DNA of 64,000 nt from an uncultured Pseudomonas sp. (GCF_913777995.1 NZ_CAJYVE010000008.1:1-64000), one strand, 5' to 3'; counted from the stretch's first letter, positions 49,119 through 57,420 are shown. Numbers and translations are program-made. The notes: a model not told the origin generated them from the sequence alone.

Positions 49119-50040
49119 TGCCCCCGTCCTCATCACTGGCGGCGCCGGTTTCATCGGTTCGCACCTGGTCGACGCATTGCTCGCCAACGGGCGCAGCGTG
49201 AGGGTGCTCGACGACCTGTCCACCGGCAAACGCAGCAACCTGCCGCTGGACGATGCGCGTGTCGAGTTGATCGAAGGCAATGTGGCCGATGCCGCCCTAG
49301 TAGCGCGTGCCGTGCAAGGTTGCCAGGCGGTGGTGCACCTCGCGGCGGTGGCCTCGGTGCAGGCCTCGGTGGACGACCCGGTGAGCACTCACCAGAGCAA
49401 CTTCATCGGCACCCTGAATGTCTGCGAGGCCATGCGCGCCGCCGGCATCCAGCGGGTGCTGTTCGCCTCCAGCGCGGCGGTGTACGGCAACAATGGTGAA
49501 GGCGAGGCCATTGGCGAAGACACGCCCAAGGCGCCCCTGACCCCTTATGCGGCCGACAAGCTGGCCAGCGAGCACTACCTGGACTTCTATCGTCGCCAGC
49601 ATGGGCTGGAACCGGTGGTGTTCCGTTTCTTCAATATATTCGGCCCACGCCAGGACCCGTCCTCGCCCTATTCCGGGGTGATCAGCATCTTCGCCGAGCG
49701 CGCGGTCAAGGGCCTGCCGATCACAGTATTCGGCGACGGTGAGCAGACCCGCGATTTCTTCTATGTCGGTGATCTGGTCGGTGTATTGGTGCAGGCGCTT
49801 GAGCAGCCTGTGGTCGAGCCCGGCGCGATCAACATCGGCTTGAATGCCACCACGTCGTTGAACCAGTTGCTCGGCGCTTTCAAGGAGGTGGTCGGCAGCC
49901 TGCCGATGGTGAGCTACCAGGCCGCGCGTGCGGGTGACATCCGCCATTCGCGGGCCAACAACCAGCGCTTGCGCGAGCGTTTCAGCCTGCAACAGCCCAC
50001 CCCGCTGATCGACGGTCTGGCTCGCCTGCTCGGCCGCTGA
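49111..50040 (+). CDS. NAD-dependent epimerase/dehydratase (UDP-glucose 4-epimerase-like)
   Basis: 309 aa extended SDR. NAD-binding TGGAGFIGSHL, Ser in FASSAAVYG and Tyr-x3-Lys in PYAADKLASEHY are all present, so it should be active. C-terminal sugar-binding region RFFNIFGPRQDPSSPYSGVI. The ATG at 49111 gives the natural N terminus (MSDAPVLITGG). Probably acts on a nucleotide sugar for surface polysaccharide; homologue of PA4068 by position. Confidence 0.86.
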   Translation: MSDAPVLITGGAGFIGSHLVDALLANGRSVRVLDDLSTGKRSNLPLDDARVELIEGNVADAALVARAVQGCQAVVHLAAVASVQASVDDPVSTHQSNFIGTLNVCEAMRAAGIQRVLFASSAAVYGNNGEGEAIGEDTPKAPLTPYAADKLASEHYLDFYRRQHGLEPVVFRFFNIFGPRQDPSSPYSGVISIFAERAVKGLPITVFGDGEQTRDFFYVGDLVGVLVQALEQPVVEPGAINIGLNATTSLNQLLGAFKEVVGSLPMVSYQAARAGDIRHSRANNQRLRERFSLQQPTPLIDGLARLLGR

Positions 50041-50261
50041 GCCGCTGTCGGCCCCGTGGCTTGCGCGGGGCTGGCTTCCCTGCTTTCACCCCCTCCAATC
50101 ATCCATCGCCATCGCTGCTGTAGGCGTACCGCTTCTGCGCTGTGGGTTTTTTCTGTTTCTGCAGAAGTGGCCCTTTGCGTTCTTGAGTCAGACGCGGCCC
50201 TGGAGAATATTCTCGCCTCTTTTCCAGACCAATCATCACGGATGAAGGAGCGGGTACCAGG

Positions 50262-50645
50262 GTGAAACAGCTTCAACTGACAGCAGAGAATGGCGAATAC
50301 GAAGCCACGGGTTTTGCCCTGCATTACGCGGGGTATCTGGAGGAGCGGGATTCTCAAGTACAGTTTTCGCACGTCGCCGCTATCGTGCTGGCGTGTCTGG
50401 GCATCGGGCTCGTGCTGTTCACGGGCATGTACCCGTTGGGGTTTATCCCCGTAGCATTGGCGATATTGCTTAAACGGGCCAATGGTGATGCGCCTCTGTC
50501 AGCCGAGGCCTACCTGAAGAAATCCTGGTTCCTGCTCTTGCCCGACGGCACGCAGTGCGATGAGCGGCTAAGTATCGCCTGGCTGGAGGATGACCGCTTC
50601 GCTATCGAAATCATGACCGAAACTGTACCGCATAGAGTCGCCTGA
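50262..50645 (+). CDS. Hypothetical membrane protein
   Basis: 127 aa, GTG start after GAAGGAG. One or two adjacent hydrophobic segments (about 38-70, HVAAIVLACLGIGLVLFTGM...GFIPVALAILL) between an N-terminal soluble part and a C-terminal soluble part with LLLPDGTQCDERLSIAWLEDDR. I do not recognise a family. It lies alone between the epimerase gene and the oprG terminator. The 221 bases upstream hold a GC-rich hairpin near 50051-50071 but no other gene. Confidence 0.6.
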   Translation: MKQLQLTAENGEYEATGFALHYAGYLEERDSQVQFSHVAAIVLACLGIGLVLFTGMYPLGFIPVALAILLKRANGDAPLSAEAYLKKSWFLLLPDGTQCDERLSIAWLEDDRFAIEIMTETVPHRVA

Positions 50646-50650
50646 ATGAA

Positions 50651-50687
50651 AAAACCTCGCGGGGCCAATGCGCCCCGCGAGGTTTTT
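50651..50687. terminator. Bidirectional terminator between the hypothetical gene and oprG
   Basis: AAAACCTCGCGGGGC/GCCCCGCGAGGTTTTT long stem with A- and T-tracts; serves both converging genes. Confidence 0.9.
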
Positions 50688-50706
50688 CCCGGCCCTGGTC
50701 AGGCGC

Positions 50707-51393
50707 TTAGAACTTGTAGCCCACACCCACCATGTAGACCCACGGGTCGATGTCCACATCCACTTTAGTCTTGCCGACGCTCAGCGCCGAAGGGCCGTCG
50801 ACGCTGGCCTTGGTGTCGATGTCCACGTACCACACGGCGGCGTTGAGCAGGAAGTGCTCGGTCAGTTGGTAGTCCATGCCGATCTGCCCGGCCAGGCCTA
50901 CGGAATCCTTCAGTTTGAGGTTGCTGAAGCCCTGGTCCTTGCGGTTGCCGGTCAGATCGGTGTCGAAGAACTTGGTGTAGTTCAGGCCCACGCCAACGTA
51001 CGGCTGGAAGGCCGAGGACGCGGCCATCGGGTAGTACTGCAGCGACAGGGTTGGCGGCAGTTGTTTGATGTCGGCCAGCTTGCCGTCCAGGCCCGGGCCC
51101 AGACCATGGACCGAAACGGTGTGGCTGAACGGCGTGGCGGCCAGCAGCTCGATGCCGACGTGCTCGTTGAGCATGTAGGCGAAGGTCAGGCCCAGCTGGT
51201 TTTCGCCGTCCACCGAGGCCTTGGTGCCGGAAACCTTGGTACCGTCCAGGCGCAGTTCACCGCTGTCTTCATGCGGGTCGACGTGGGCTACACCGGCACG
51301 CACGATGAAATCGCCGGGCTGGTGGGCCTGGGCGGCGAGCGGGGCGGCAAGGGCGAGTGCGCACACCGAGGCGCACAGCAGGGACTTGTTCAT
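50707..51393 (-). CDS. oprG: Outer membrane protein OprG (OmpW family)
   Basis: 228 aa. Signal peptide (about 1-23, ending AAQA), then an eight-stranded OmpW-type barrel that ends in Phe (MVGVGYKF), the usual outer-membrane insertion signal. Start at 51393 after GGAG; an upstream in-frame ATG at 51429 is rejected. Known homologues pass small hydrophobic compounds or amino acids through a lateral opening. It follows the Zur-linked gene set on the same strand and has its own Anr-type promoter. Confidence 0.88.
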   Translation of the reverse strand: MNKSLLCASVCALALAAPLAAQAHQPGDFIVRAGVAHVDPHEDSGELRLDGTKVSGTKASVDGENQLGLTFAYMLNEHVGIELLAATPFSHTVSVHGLGPGLDGKLADIKQLPPTLSLQYYPMAASSAFQPYVGVGLNYTKFFDTDLTGNRKDQGFSNLKLKDSVGLAGQIGMDYQLTEHFLLNAAVWYVDIDTKASVDGPSALSVGKTKVDVDIDPWVYMVGVGYKF

Positions 51394-51427
51394 GGAAGCT
51401 CCAGAGCGGTTAAAAAGGTCTGGAGCC

Positions 51428-51469
51428 ATGGTAGGAGGGCGTCTGCGCCGCGGCCTTGACTCAGCTCAA
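51428..51469 (-). promoter_or_regulatory. Anr/FNR-dependent promoter of oprG
   Basis: TTGA-N6-TCAA palindrome at 51456-51469 (TTGACTCAGCTCAA) and a minus-strand -10 TACCAT at 51428-51433. The predicted start near 51421 is about 41 bases from the box centre, the class II FNR spacing. OprG of P. aeruginosa is known to rise under oxygen limitation through Anr. Confidence 0.72.
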
Positions 51470-51506
51470 TGAAAGGTCGATGAGTGGCGCCTCAGGTCCG
51501 AAACGC

Positions 51507-52043
51507 TCAGGAATCGGACAACTCGTAGACATATATCTTGTCGGCTTCCATCTGGTAACCCGCCTCGGCCAGCTCGCTGCTGCTGTGCTTGGCCTGCATC
51601 GGTCCTTCGATCCAGTAGGGCTGGTACAGCTCGTCGACCTTCACGCCCAGCTCGCTGGTGACATGTACGATCTGGTTGGCCGGCGGCGGCGGCACATGGA
51701 TGCAGGCGCCGAAATAGGGCACCAGCAGAAACTCGGTGACCCGTCCTTCCTCGCTGACCTCCAGCGGCACGATATAGCCCGGCAAGCGCACCTGCTTGCC
51801 ATCCAGCGCCTTGACCACCGGCGCGTCCGGCGCCAGTTGATGGGCCGCTGGGGCCGCTTCCATGGCCAGGGCATCGCCCATCTTCGACAGGTCGTGGAGC
51901 GGCTGGGTTACCGGCTTCACCGGGGGCGCGTCCGGTGGAATCAGCTCTTCCCAGGTCAGCACCTGAGGGTCGGCCGCCCAACCGGCGAGCGGGGCGCAAA
52001 GCAGCAGGGCAAGCAGCAGGCGTCGCACAATAGAGGTCCTCAT
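51507..52043 (-). CDS. DUF3299 periplasmic protein
   Basis: 178 aa with a signal peptide (about 1-24, MRTSIVRRLLLALLLCAPLAG) and a DUF3299 domain (KQVRLPGYIVPLE, FLLVPYFGACIHVPPPPANQ). The Cys and His in GACIHVPPP are candidate ligand residues. Starts inside the end of the ABC permease gene (ATGA overlap), so it belongs to the same operon. Position matches P. aeruginosa PA4066. Function unproven; a periplasmic partner of the transporter is the natural inference. Confidence 0.8.
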   Translation of the reverse strand: MRTSIVRRLLLALLLCAPLAGWAADPQVLTWEELIPPDAPPVKPVTQPLHDLSKMGDALAMEAAPAAHQLAPDAPVVKALDGKQVRLPGYIVPLEVSEEGRVTEFLLVPYFGACIHVPPPPANQIVHVTSELGVKVDELYQPYWIEGPMQAKHSSSELAEAGYQMEADKIYVYELSDS

Positions 52044-53305
52044 AGGCGGATCGACAGGCCGTCGGCCAGGGATTGGCGGTAGGCGCGCCAGGCGGGCACC
52101 ACGCCCATCAACAGCGCCGCACCCAAAATGCCAGCGAGCAGTGTCCATTCATATTCACTGGGCCAGGCCAACGGCAGGTACAGGCCGTATTCCGACTGCA
52201 CGTAGCCCTGCGCCACAGCGATACCCAGGTACAACAGCGCCAGCCCGGCCACCGCGCCAGCCAGGGCCAAGGCGAAGGCTTCGAGAATCAGCAGGCTGGC
52301 GATGTGCCAAGGGCGAGCGCCCACCGAACGCAGAATGGCCATTTCCCGGCGCCGCTCGTTGAGGCTGGTGAGGATCGCGGTGAGCATGCCGATCAGCCCG
52401 GTGAGCACCACGAACAGCGAGATCACGAACAGCGCTTTCTCTGCCGTGCCCATCAGGCTCCACAACTCCTGCAGGGCTACGCCGGGCAGGATGGCGAGCA
52501 GGGGTTCGCCACGGAATTCGTTGATTTCGCGTTGCAGGCTGAAGGTCGAGATCTTGCTGTTGAGCCCGAGCAGGAAGGCGGTGATGGCCTTGGGCGTGAG
52601 GTCCATGTTGCGCGCCTGGTCGGCAGAGATGCGCTCGTTGCCACGGGCCGGCGCACCGTTGTGCCAATCGATGTGGATCGCCTCCATGCCACCCAGGCTG
52701 ATGTGCAGGGTGCGGTCCACCGGCGTGCCGGTGCGCTTCAGGATGCCGACCACGGTGAACGGTTTATCGTCATGCTTGACCAGGCTGATGGTCGCTACGC
52801 CATGGGCCAGCACCAGTTTGTCGCCCAGCTTGTAGTGCAGTGCCTCGGCCACCTCGGCGCCGAGCACCACCTCGAACGGGTCACTCTGGAATGGCCGCCC
52901 CTGGGCCAGCTCCAGGGCTTGCTGGCGACCGTAGCGGTAATGCTCGAAGTACGCCTCGCTGGTGCCCATCACCCGGTAGCCGCGGTGCGAGTCACCCAGG
53001 GAAATCGGAATCGCCCATTTCACCTGCGGGTGGTTGGCGAAGTGTTCAAAGCTGTCCCAGCGGATGTTATTGGTCGCATTGCCGATGCGAAACACCGAGT
53101 ACAACAGCAGATTGATCGAGCCGGAGCGGGCGCCGACGATCAGGTCGGTGCCGCTCACGGTACTGGCGAAGCTGGTCCGCGCCTCAGTGCGTACGCGTTC
53201 CACGGCCAACAGCAGGCAGACCGACAGGGCAATGGCGAACGCCGTAAGGAACGCGGTGAAGCGGCGGTTGGCCAGGCTGGCCATGGCCAGGCGAAGCAGA
53301 TACAT
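52040..53305 (-). CDS. ABC transporter permease, MacB/FtsX type
   Basis: 421 aa. TM1 at about 14-36, a large periplasmic MacB-type domain (about 40-260), then three more spans (about 275-400) forming the FtsX-like core (LFVVLTGLIGMLTAILTSLNERRREMAILRSVGA). This architecture extracts or hands over substrates in the periplasm rather than importing through a classical channel. Start at 53305. One base separates it from the ATPase gene. Equivalent of PA4065. Confidence 0.88.
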   Translation of the reverse strand: MYLLRLAMASLANRRFTAFLTAFAIALSVCLLLAVERVRTEARTSFASTVSGTDLIVGARSGSINLLLYSVFRIGNATNNIRWDSFEHFANHPQVKWAIPISLGDSHRGYRVMGTSEAYFEHYRYGRQQALELAQGRPFQSDPFEVVLGAEVAEALHYKLGDKLVLAHGVATISLVKHDDKPFTVVGILKRTGTPVDRTLHISLGGMEAIHIDWHNGAPARGNERISADQARNMDLTPKAITAFLLGLNSKISTFSLQREINEFRGEPLLAILPGVALQELWSLMGTAEKALFVISLFVVLTGLIGMLTAILTSLNERRREMAILRSVGARPWHIASLLILEAFALALAGAVAGLALLYLGIAVAQGYVQSEYGLYLPLAWPSEYEWTLLAGILGAALLMGVVPAWRAYRQSLADGLSIRL

Positions 53306-53306
53306 C

Positions 53307-54017
53307 TCAAATCTCCACGGCGACGGCGGCGCGATTGAGCTCGGCCAGTGACAGGTTGCGATCGAACAAGGCGGCCAGGCTCTGGTCATGGCTGACGAAC
53401 AGCAGGCTGGAGCCGGCCTCGCGGCATTCGGCGAACAGCAACTGCAGGAACGCCTCACGGGCGTCGGCATCCAGGGCCGAGGTCGGTTCGTCGGCGATCA
53501 CCAGCTCGGGCTGGCCGATCAGCGCTCGTGCGGCGGCCACGCGTTGTTGCTGGCCGATGGACAGGGCATCGGCGCGGCGATCCAGGAGCGTGGTGTCTTT
53601 CAAACCGAGATGAGCGAGCAGGGCAACCGCGGCCTCAGCCACCGAACCATGCCGCTGGCAGGCGCGGTCGGCGCGCAGCCGGGAGAAGTGACAGGGCAGT
53701 TCGACGTTTTCACGCACGGAAAGAAACGGCAGCAGGTTGAACTGCTGGAAGATGTAACCGGTGTGGTCGACCCGGAAGCGATCACGGGCGCCGGCCGAGA
53801 GCCGGTTCAGCTCCTCGCCCAGCAGGCGGATGCTGCCCCGCACCGGCAACTGCACGCCGCCCAGCAGGCCGAGCAGGGTGGTCTTGCCGCTGCCGCTCGG
53901 GCCTTTCAGGAACAGGGTTTCACCGGCTTCCAGGCGGAAGGCCGGAATGTCCAGCAACAACGGGTGGCCGGGCCAGTTGAAACCCAGGTCCGTCAGTTCG
54001 ATAAGTGCCTGGCTCAT
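53307..54017 (-). CDS. ABC transporter ATPase, LolD/MacB type
   Basis: 236 aa. Walker A GPSGSGKTTLL, Q-loop FQQFNLLPFLSV, signature LSIGQQQRVAAARAL (LSIGQ instead of LSGGQ), Walker B LVIADEPTSALD and switch His in SHD. Start at 54017 (MSQALIELTDLGF). Pairs with the permease downstream; equivalent of PA4064. Confidence 0.92.
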   Translation of the reverse strand: MSQALIELTDLGFNWPGHPLLLDIPAFRLEAGETLFLKGPSGSGKTTLLGLLGGVQLPVRGSIRLLGEELNRLSAGARDRFRVDHTGYIFQQFNLLPFLSVRENVELPCHFSRLRADRACQRHGSVAEAAVALLAHLGLKDTTLLDRRADALSIGQQQRVAAARALIGQPELVIADEPTSALDADAREAFLQLLFAECREAGSSLLFVSHDQSLAALFDRNLSLAELNRAAVAVEI

Positions 54018-54080
54018 GCCCTGACTCTCGATGGGGAAAACGAAACGACCGGGCAGGCCCGGTCGCTGTGGCACCAGGGG

Positions 54081-54674
54081 TCAGAACTTGACGCTGGGGT
54101 TGGCGGCGATCACCTCGGCACCCGACTGCCCGCCGGGGGAGATCAGCTGGACCTGCAGCTTCTTGGTGTCCGGGAAGGTCTTGAACACCTGGCTGAGGTC
54201 GAGTTTCTTCAGAATCGCCGGTGCATCGCAAGTGAAGATGTATTTGGCGTGGATCTCGCTGTGCTCGTGATGATGCTCGTCGGGCTTGGCGTGTTCATCT
54301 TCATCGTGATCGTCGTCGTCCTTGTCGCCGAACAGCGGGCTTTCCAGTTTCACCGAGCGCGCCGAGCATTGCGCCGCTTCAGAGATGCTGAACAGCGCAT
54401 TGGGCTTGAGCAGCAGCTCGCGGGCCTTGGCCAGCTTGGCCTTGTCGTCGTCGCTGCCAGGGGCATGTTCGAAGCCGACGATGTTCATGGCAGGGCTGTC
54501 GAATTCCAGCTCCAGGGTCTTGCCTTCCAGCACGGCGTTGAGGCGGCCGACGCCGTGTTCGTGGGCGCCCAGGCTTTCATGCTCGTGATCGTGGTCATGT
54601 TCGGCGGCAGCGAAGGCCTGAGGGGCGGCCAGAGGCAGCAGGGCGAAGGGCAGGGCGAGCAACAGGCGGCGCAT
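54081..54674 (-). CDS. His-rich DUF2796 periplasmic metal-binding protein
   Basis: 197 aa. Signal peptide (about 1-22), a mature N terminus full of His and acidic residues (AEHDHDHEHESLGAHEHG) and a second His/Asp-rich loop near 120-145 (DDDDHDEDEHAKPDEHHHE), both typical of zinc-capturing proteins such as the ZnuA loop. First gene of a four-gene operon with the ABC ATPase, permease and DUF3299 protein; equivalent of PA4063, part of a zinc-starvation operon in P. aeruginosa. A Zur-like operator sits 36 bases upstream. Confidence 0.85.
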   Translation of the reverse strand: MRRLLLALPFALLPLAAPQAFAAAEHDHDHEHESLGAHEHGVGRLNAVLEGKTLELEFDSPAMNIVGFEHAPGSDDDKAKLAKARELLLKPNALFSISEAAQCSARSVKLESPLFGDKDDDDHDEDEHAKPDEHHHEHSEIHAKYIFTCDAPAILKKLDLSQVFKTFPDTKKLQVQLISPGGQSGAEVIAANPSVKF

Positions 54675-54709
54675 GGGTGAGGCTCCAGGGAGAGGGTTAC
54701 AAAATGTAA

Positions 54710-54724
54710 TGTAATCTTATAACG
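54710..54724 (-). promoter_or_regulatory. Putative Zur operator
   Basis: Minus strand reads CGTTATAAGATTACA; 12 of 14 bases fit the gammaproteobacterial zinc-uptake repressor core GTTATAATATAACA. A second, perfect small palindrome TTACA-AAA-TGTAA (54697-54709 region) adjoins it. Both lie just upstream of the DUF2796 start. Confidence 0.68.
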
Positions 54725-54849
54725 GGCGCGCTGAATGATGCCGGTTTTTTTCCTTCGCGTCGACTTCGCTGCTGCGCCCGGCTTGTGGTGGGTGGGCAGG
54801 GCAGGACGGCTGTGGGAGCATGGCGGCCTGATCGTTGGGGAAACAGACT

Positions 54850-55206
54850 ATGCGGATTCGCGGAAGCATCGGCCAGTGGCCGGTGGACCTGAACATCGAA
54901 CTGGATGAAAGTGATTGGGCCAGCCTGGCTGGGCTGTTGGGCAAAGCATCGCCCGTCGAGGCTCCGGCCAGGCCCGCCGCACCTACCGCCGCTCGGCCGG
55001 CGAACCAGGATGACCGGCTCTGGCAGGCGGCCTGCGAACTGCTGCGCGAGGCCGGGCAGCTCAGCGGCCCGGAGCTGGCCGGGCGCCTGGAAGATCTGAC
55101 CGGCAGTGAATCCGCCGCCAAGCGCCTGCTGGTGCGCTTGCGTCACAACGCCAGTGTGAAGGTGCAAAGCGGCGCGGATGCACCGCTGTACAGCTGGGTC
55201 GGATAG
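54850..55206 (+). CDS. Hypothetical protein with winged-helix-like C terminus
   Basis: 118 aa. N-terminal beta-rich part (MRIRGSIGQWPVDLNIELD), an Ala/Pro linker (about 36-55) and a helical C-terminal part (LWQAACELLREAGQLSGPELAGRLEDLTGSESAAKRLLVRLRHNASVKV) that looks like a small helix-turn-helix unit. Divergent from the DUF2796 gene and conserved in position with P. aeruginosa PA4062. Function unknown. Confidence 0.7.
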   Translation: MRIRGSIGQWPVDLNIELDESDWASLAGLLGKASPVEAPARPAAPTAARPANQDDRLWQAACELLREAGQLSGPELAGRLEDLTGSESAAKRLLVRLRHNASVKVQSGADAPLYSWVG

Positions 55207-55234
55207 GCGAGGGCTTCGCAAGCTCCCACTGGCG

Positions 55235-56110
55235 TCAGTAGAGAGCAGCGAACAGCTTGCGGCGATAAGTGGTGACCAGCGGGTGATCGTTGCCCAGCAG
55301 ATCGAACACCTGCAGCAGGGTCTTGTGCGGCAGACCCTCGTCATAGCTGCGATTGCGGATGAACAGCTTGAGCAGGCCGTCCAGCGCTGCTTCGTATTGC
55401 TGACGCGACAGCTGCTGGATCGCCAATTGATAGGCCGCCTGATCGTCCTGCGGGTTCTGCGCCAGGCGGCTTTTCAGTTCGGCGCCGTCCGGCAGTTGCG
55501 CGGCCTGGGCGAGGAAGGTCAGCTGCGCCTTGGCACCGGCCAGTTCGGCCTTGTGCGCATCGTCGCTCTTCACCGCGTCGAGAACGGTGCGGGCTTCACT
55601 CAGCTCACCGCGCTCGGCCAGGCAGCGAGCATAGAGGATCAGCCCGCGCGCGTTGCTGTTGTCTTCGCTGAGCAGCACCTTCAACTGCGCCTCGGCTTCC
55701 GCGAAGCGGCTCTCGGCGAACAGTTCCTGGGCCAGTTGCAGCGGGTCGGCGGCGCGGGGCGCGGGCATCTGCACATGGGCTTCGAGCAGCTTGCGGATTT
55801 CCGACTCCGGCTGGGCGCCGGCAAAGCCGTCCACCGGCTGGCCATCCTTGAACAGCACGACGGTGGGCAGGCTGCGAATGCCGAAGCGGCCGACGATTTC
55901 CTGTTCGATGTCGCAGTTGACCTTGGCCAGCGCCAGGTTGCCCTGGTAGCTCTCGGTAATCTGCGCCAGCAGTGGCATCAGGACCTTGCAGGGCGCGCAC
56001 CACTCGGCCCAGAAGTCCACCAGCACCGGCTGCTGGAACGACTTCTCGATGACCTGCTGATCGAAGGTGTTGACGGTGACGTCGTAGATGTAAGGCGTGT
56101 CCTGGCTCAT
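55235..56110 (-). CDS. ybbN: YbbN/CnoX thioredoxin-TPR co-chaperone
   Basis: 291 aa. N-terminal thioredoxin domain (about 1-110) with WAEWCAPCKVLMPLL, i.e. a complete CxxC; E. coli YbbN has only one of these Cys. The C-terminal TPR-like repeats (about 120-290) bind clients and chaperonin. The homologue protects proteins from chlorine stress and hands them to GroEL. Start at 56110 (MSQDTPYIYDVT). Confidence 0.9.
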   Translation of the reverse strand: MSQDTPYIYDVTVNTFDQQVIEKSFQQPVLVDFWAEWCAPCKVLMPLLAQITESYQGNLALAKVNCDIEQEIVGRFGIRSLPTVVLFKDGQPVDGFAGAQPESEIRKLLEAHVQMPAPRAADPLQLAQELFAESRFAEAEAQLKVLLSEDNSNARGLILYARCLAERGELSEARTVLDAVKSDDAHKAELAGAKAQLTFLAQAAQLPDGAELKSRLAQNPQDDQAAYQLAIQQLSRQQYEAALDGLLKLFIRNRSYDEGLPHKTLLQVFDLLGNDHPLVTTYRRKLFAALY

Positions 56111-56221
56111 TGCGCGTCTCGGCATATCAGAATGTTGCCAACTATAAAGCCCACGGCACATTGCCGAAAGCCGTGCTGCGCGTAGGACCGCCGGCTGGCG
56201 TCAAGGTGCGATGAGTGTGGT

Positions 56222-56872
56222 TCAGCCCTGGCGTGCCGCGTGGTACAGGCTGACCTGGCGAAATTCCCAGGGCTCGGCCAGGTCGGGCAGTGTCAGCGCC
56301 TGGAGCTTGCCCAACGGGCGGTAGGCGGGGTGCTGGAAGTCGCGTACCCGCGAGTCGGCCACCAATACCTCACGGCCACGGCTGAGGAACTGGTCGAGCA
56401 GCGGCAGGTTGGCGCGGTCGTAGAGCACGTCGGCGACCAGGATCAGGTCGTAGCGGTCGGCCTCATTGAAGAAGTCCGCCGAATAGCCCAGCGTGACCTG
56501 GTTGAGCACGGCGTTGGCACGGCAGGCGGCCAGCGCCAGCGGGTCGAGATCGCAGGCCACCACTTCCAGCGCGCCGGCCCGTGCGGCCGCGATGGCCGCC
56601 ACGCCCGAGCCGGCGCCGAAGTCCAGCACCCGTTTGCCAGCCACCCAATGCGGCTGCTCGGCGAGAAAGCGCGCCATGGCCAGGCCGCTGGCCCAGCAGA
56701 AACTCCAGTACGGCGGTTCTTCGAGAATGCGCCGGGTTTCCTCGGCGCAGAAGGCGCGGTCCATGTTGGCCGGGTCGATCAGCCACAGGCTCAGGTCGGT
56801 GTCCGGCAGCGGCGTCACGACCAGCCGGGCATCACCCAGCAGCTCGCCCAGCGCCTCCTGTAGCGCCTTCAC
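56222..56872 (-). CDS. Class I SAM-dependent methyltransferase (lysine methyltransferase-like)
   Basis: 216 aa, GTG start overlapping the stop of the lipoprotein gene (GTGA). SAM site VLDFGAGSGVAAIAAARAG and the acidic VACDLDPLAL; substrate-side motifs PPYWSFCWASGLAMARFL and ILVADVLYD resemble the METTL20/nicotinamide-N-methyltransferase-like group that modifies proteins. The target is unknown. The frame continues open upstream through the neighbouring genes, but that extension is not coding. Confidence 0.78.
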   Translation of the reverse strand: MKALQEALGELLGDARLVVTPLPDTDLSLWLIDPANMDRAFCAEETRRILEEPPYWSFCWASGLAMARFLAEQPHWVAGKRVLDFGAGSGVAAIAAARAGALEVVACDLDPLALAACRANAVLNQVTLGYSADFFNEADRYDLILVADVLYDRANLPLLDQFLSRGREVLVADSRVRDFQHPAYRPLGKLQALTLPDLAEPWEFRQVSLYHAARQG

Positions 56873-57312
56873 GGCGCCTTGACGAGCTGCAGGGGGCCAA
56901 GGGCCTGGGTCACGGGTTGCTCGATGCGCATCGACGGCAGGTGCATGACCAATTGCCCGGACTGGATGGCCCGGGCACGCAGCTCGACCCGCGCCCCGGC
57001 CGGGAACGCCTCGGGGTTGAAACGCAGCTGGAAGGGCAGTGACTGGCCGGTGCTCTGCAGCTTGCTGCTGGTCAGCAGCTTCTGCGGCCGGCCCCGTTCG
57101 TCGACCACCAGCATGGCCATCTCGACCTCGGCACCGGCGGGCGCTCCCAGCAACTGGCCGCTCACTTCGCGTTGATAAGGCAGCAGTGGGCCGGGGCCTT
57201 CGGGAACCTTGGCGACCGGTGCGGCCGGTCGCGGCGCGGGCGGCGGTTCGGTGCTGCTGCAGGCGGCCAGCAAGGCGGCCAGGGCGAGGGCGACGATGTG
57301 TTTCGGTGACAT
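56869..57312 (-). CDS. YbaY/YscW-like lipoprotein
   Basis: 147 aa. Lipobox LAAC with the lipidated Cys at 18, a Pro/Ala-rich tether (about 20-45), then a beta-sandwich domain of the YbaY/YscW type (VSGQLLGAPAGAEVEMAML...LPFQLRFNPEAFPAGARVELRA). Residue +2 after the Cys is Ser, predicting outer-membrane sorting. Translationally coupled with the methyltransferase gene. Confidence 0.82.
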   Translation of the reverse strand: MSPKHIVALALAALLAACSSTEPPPAPRPAAPVAKVPEGPGPLLPYQREVSGQLLGAPAGAEVEMAMLVVDERGRPQKLLTSSKLQSTGQSLPFQLRFNPEAFPAGARVELRARAIQSGQLVMHLPSMRIEQPVTQALGPLQLVKAP

Positions 57313-57420
57313 GCGGACTCCGGCGAGGCAGCAGGAGCACCTGAGGGGCTCCCGCATCGGTGTGAATCAATAGCGGCAGTTTCATATCGCCGTGCCCGCC
57401 TGTCCAGCGCCGCCTGAGTC

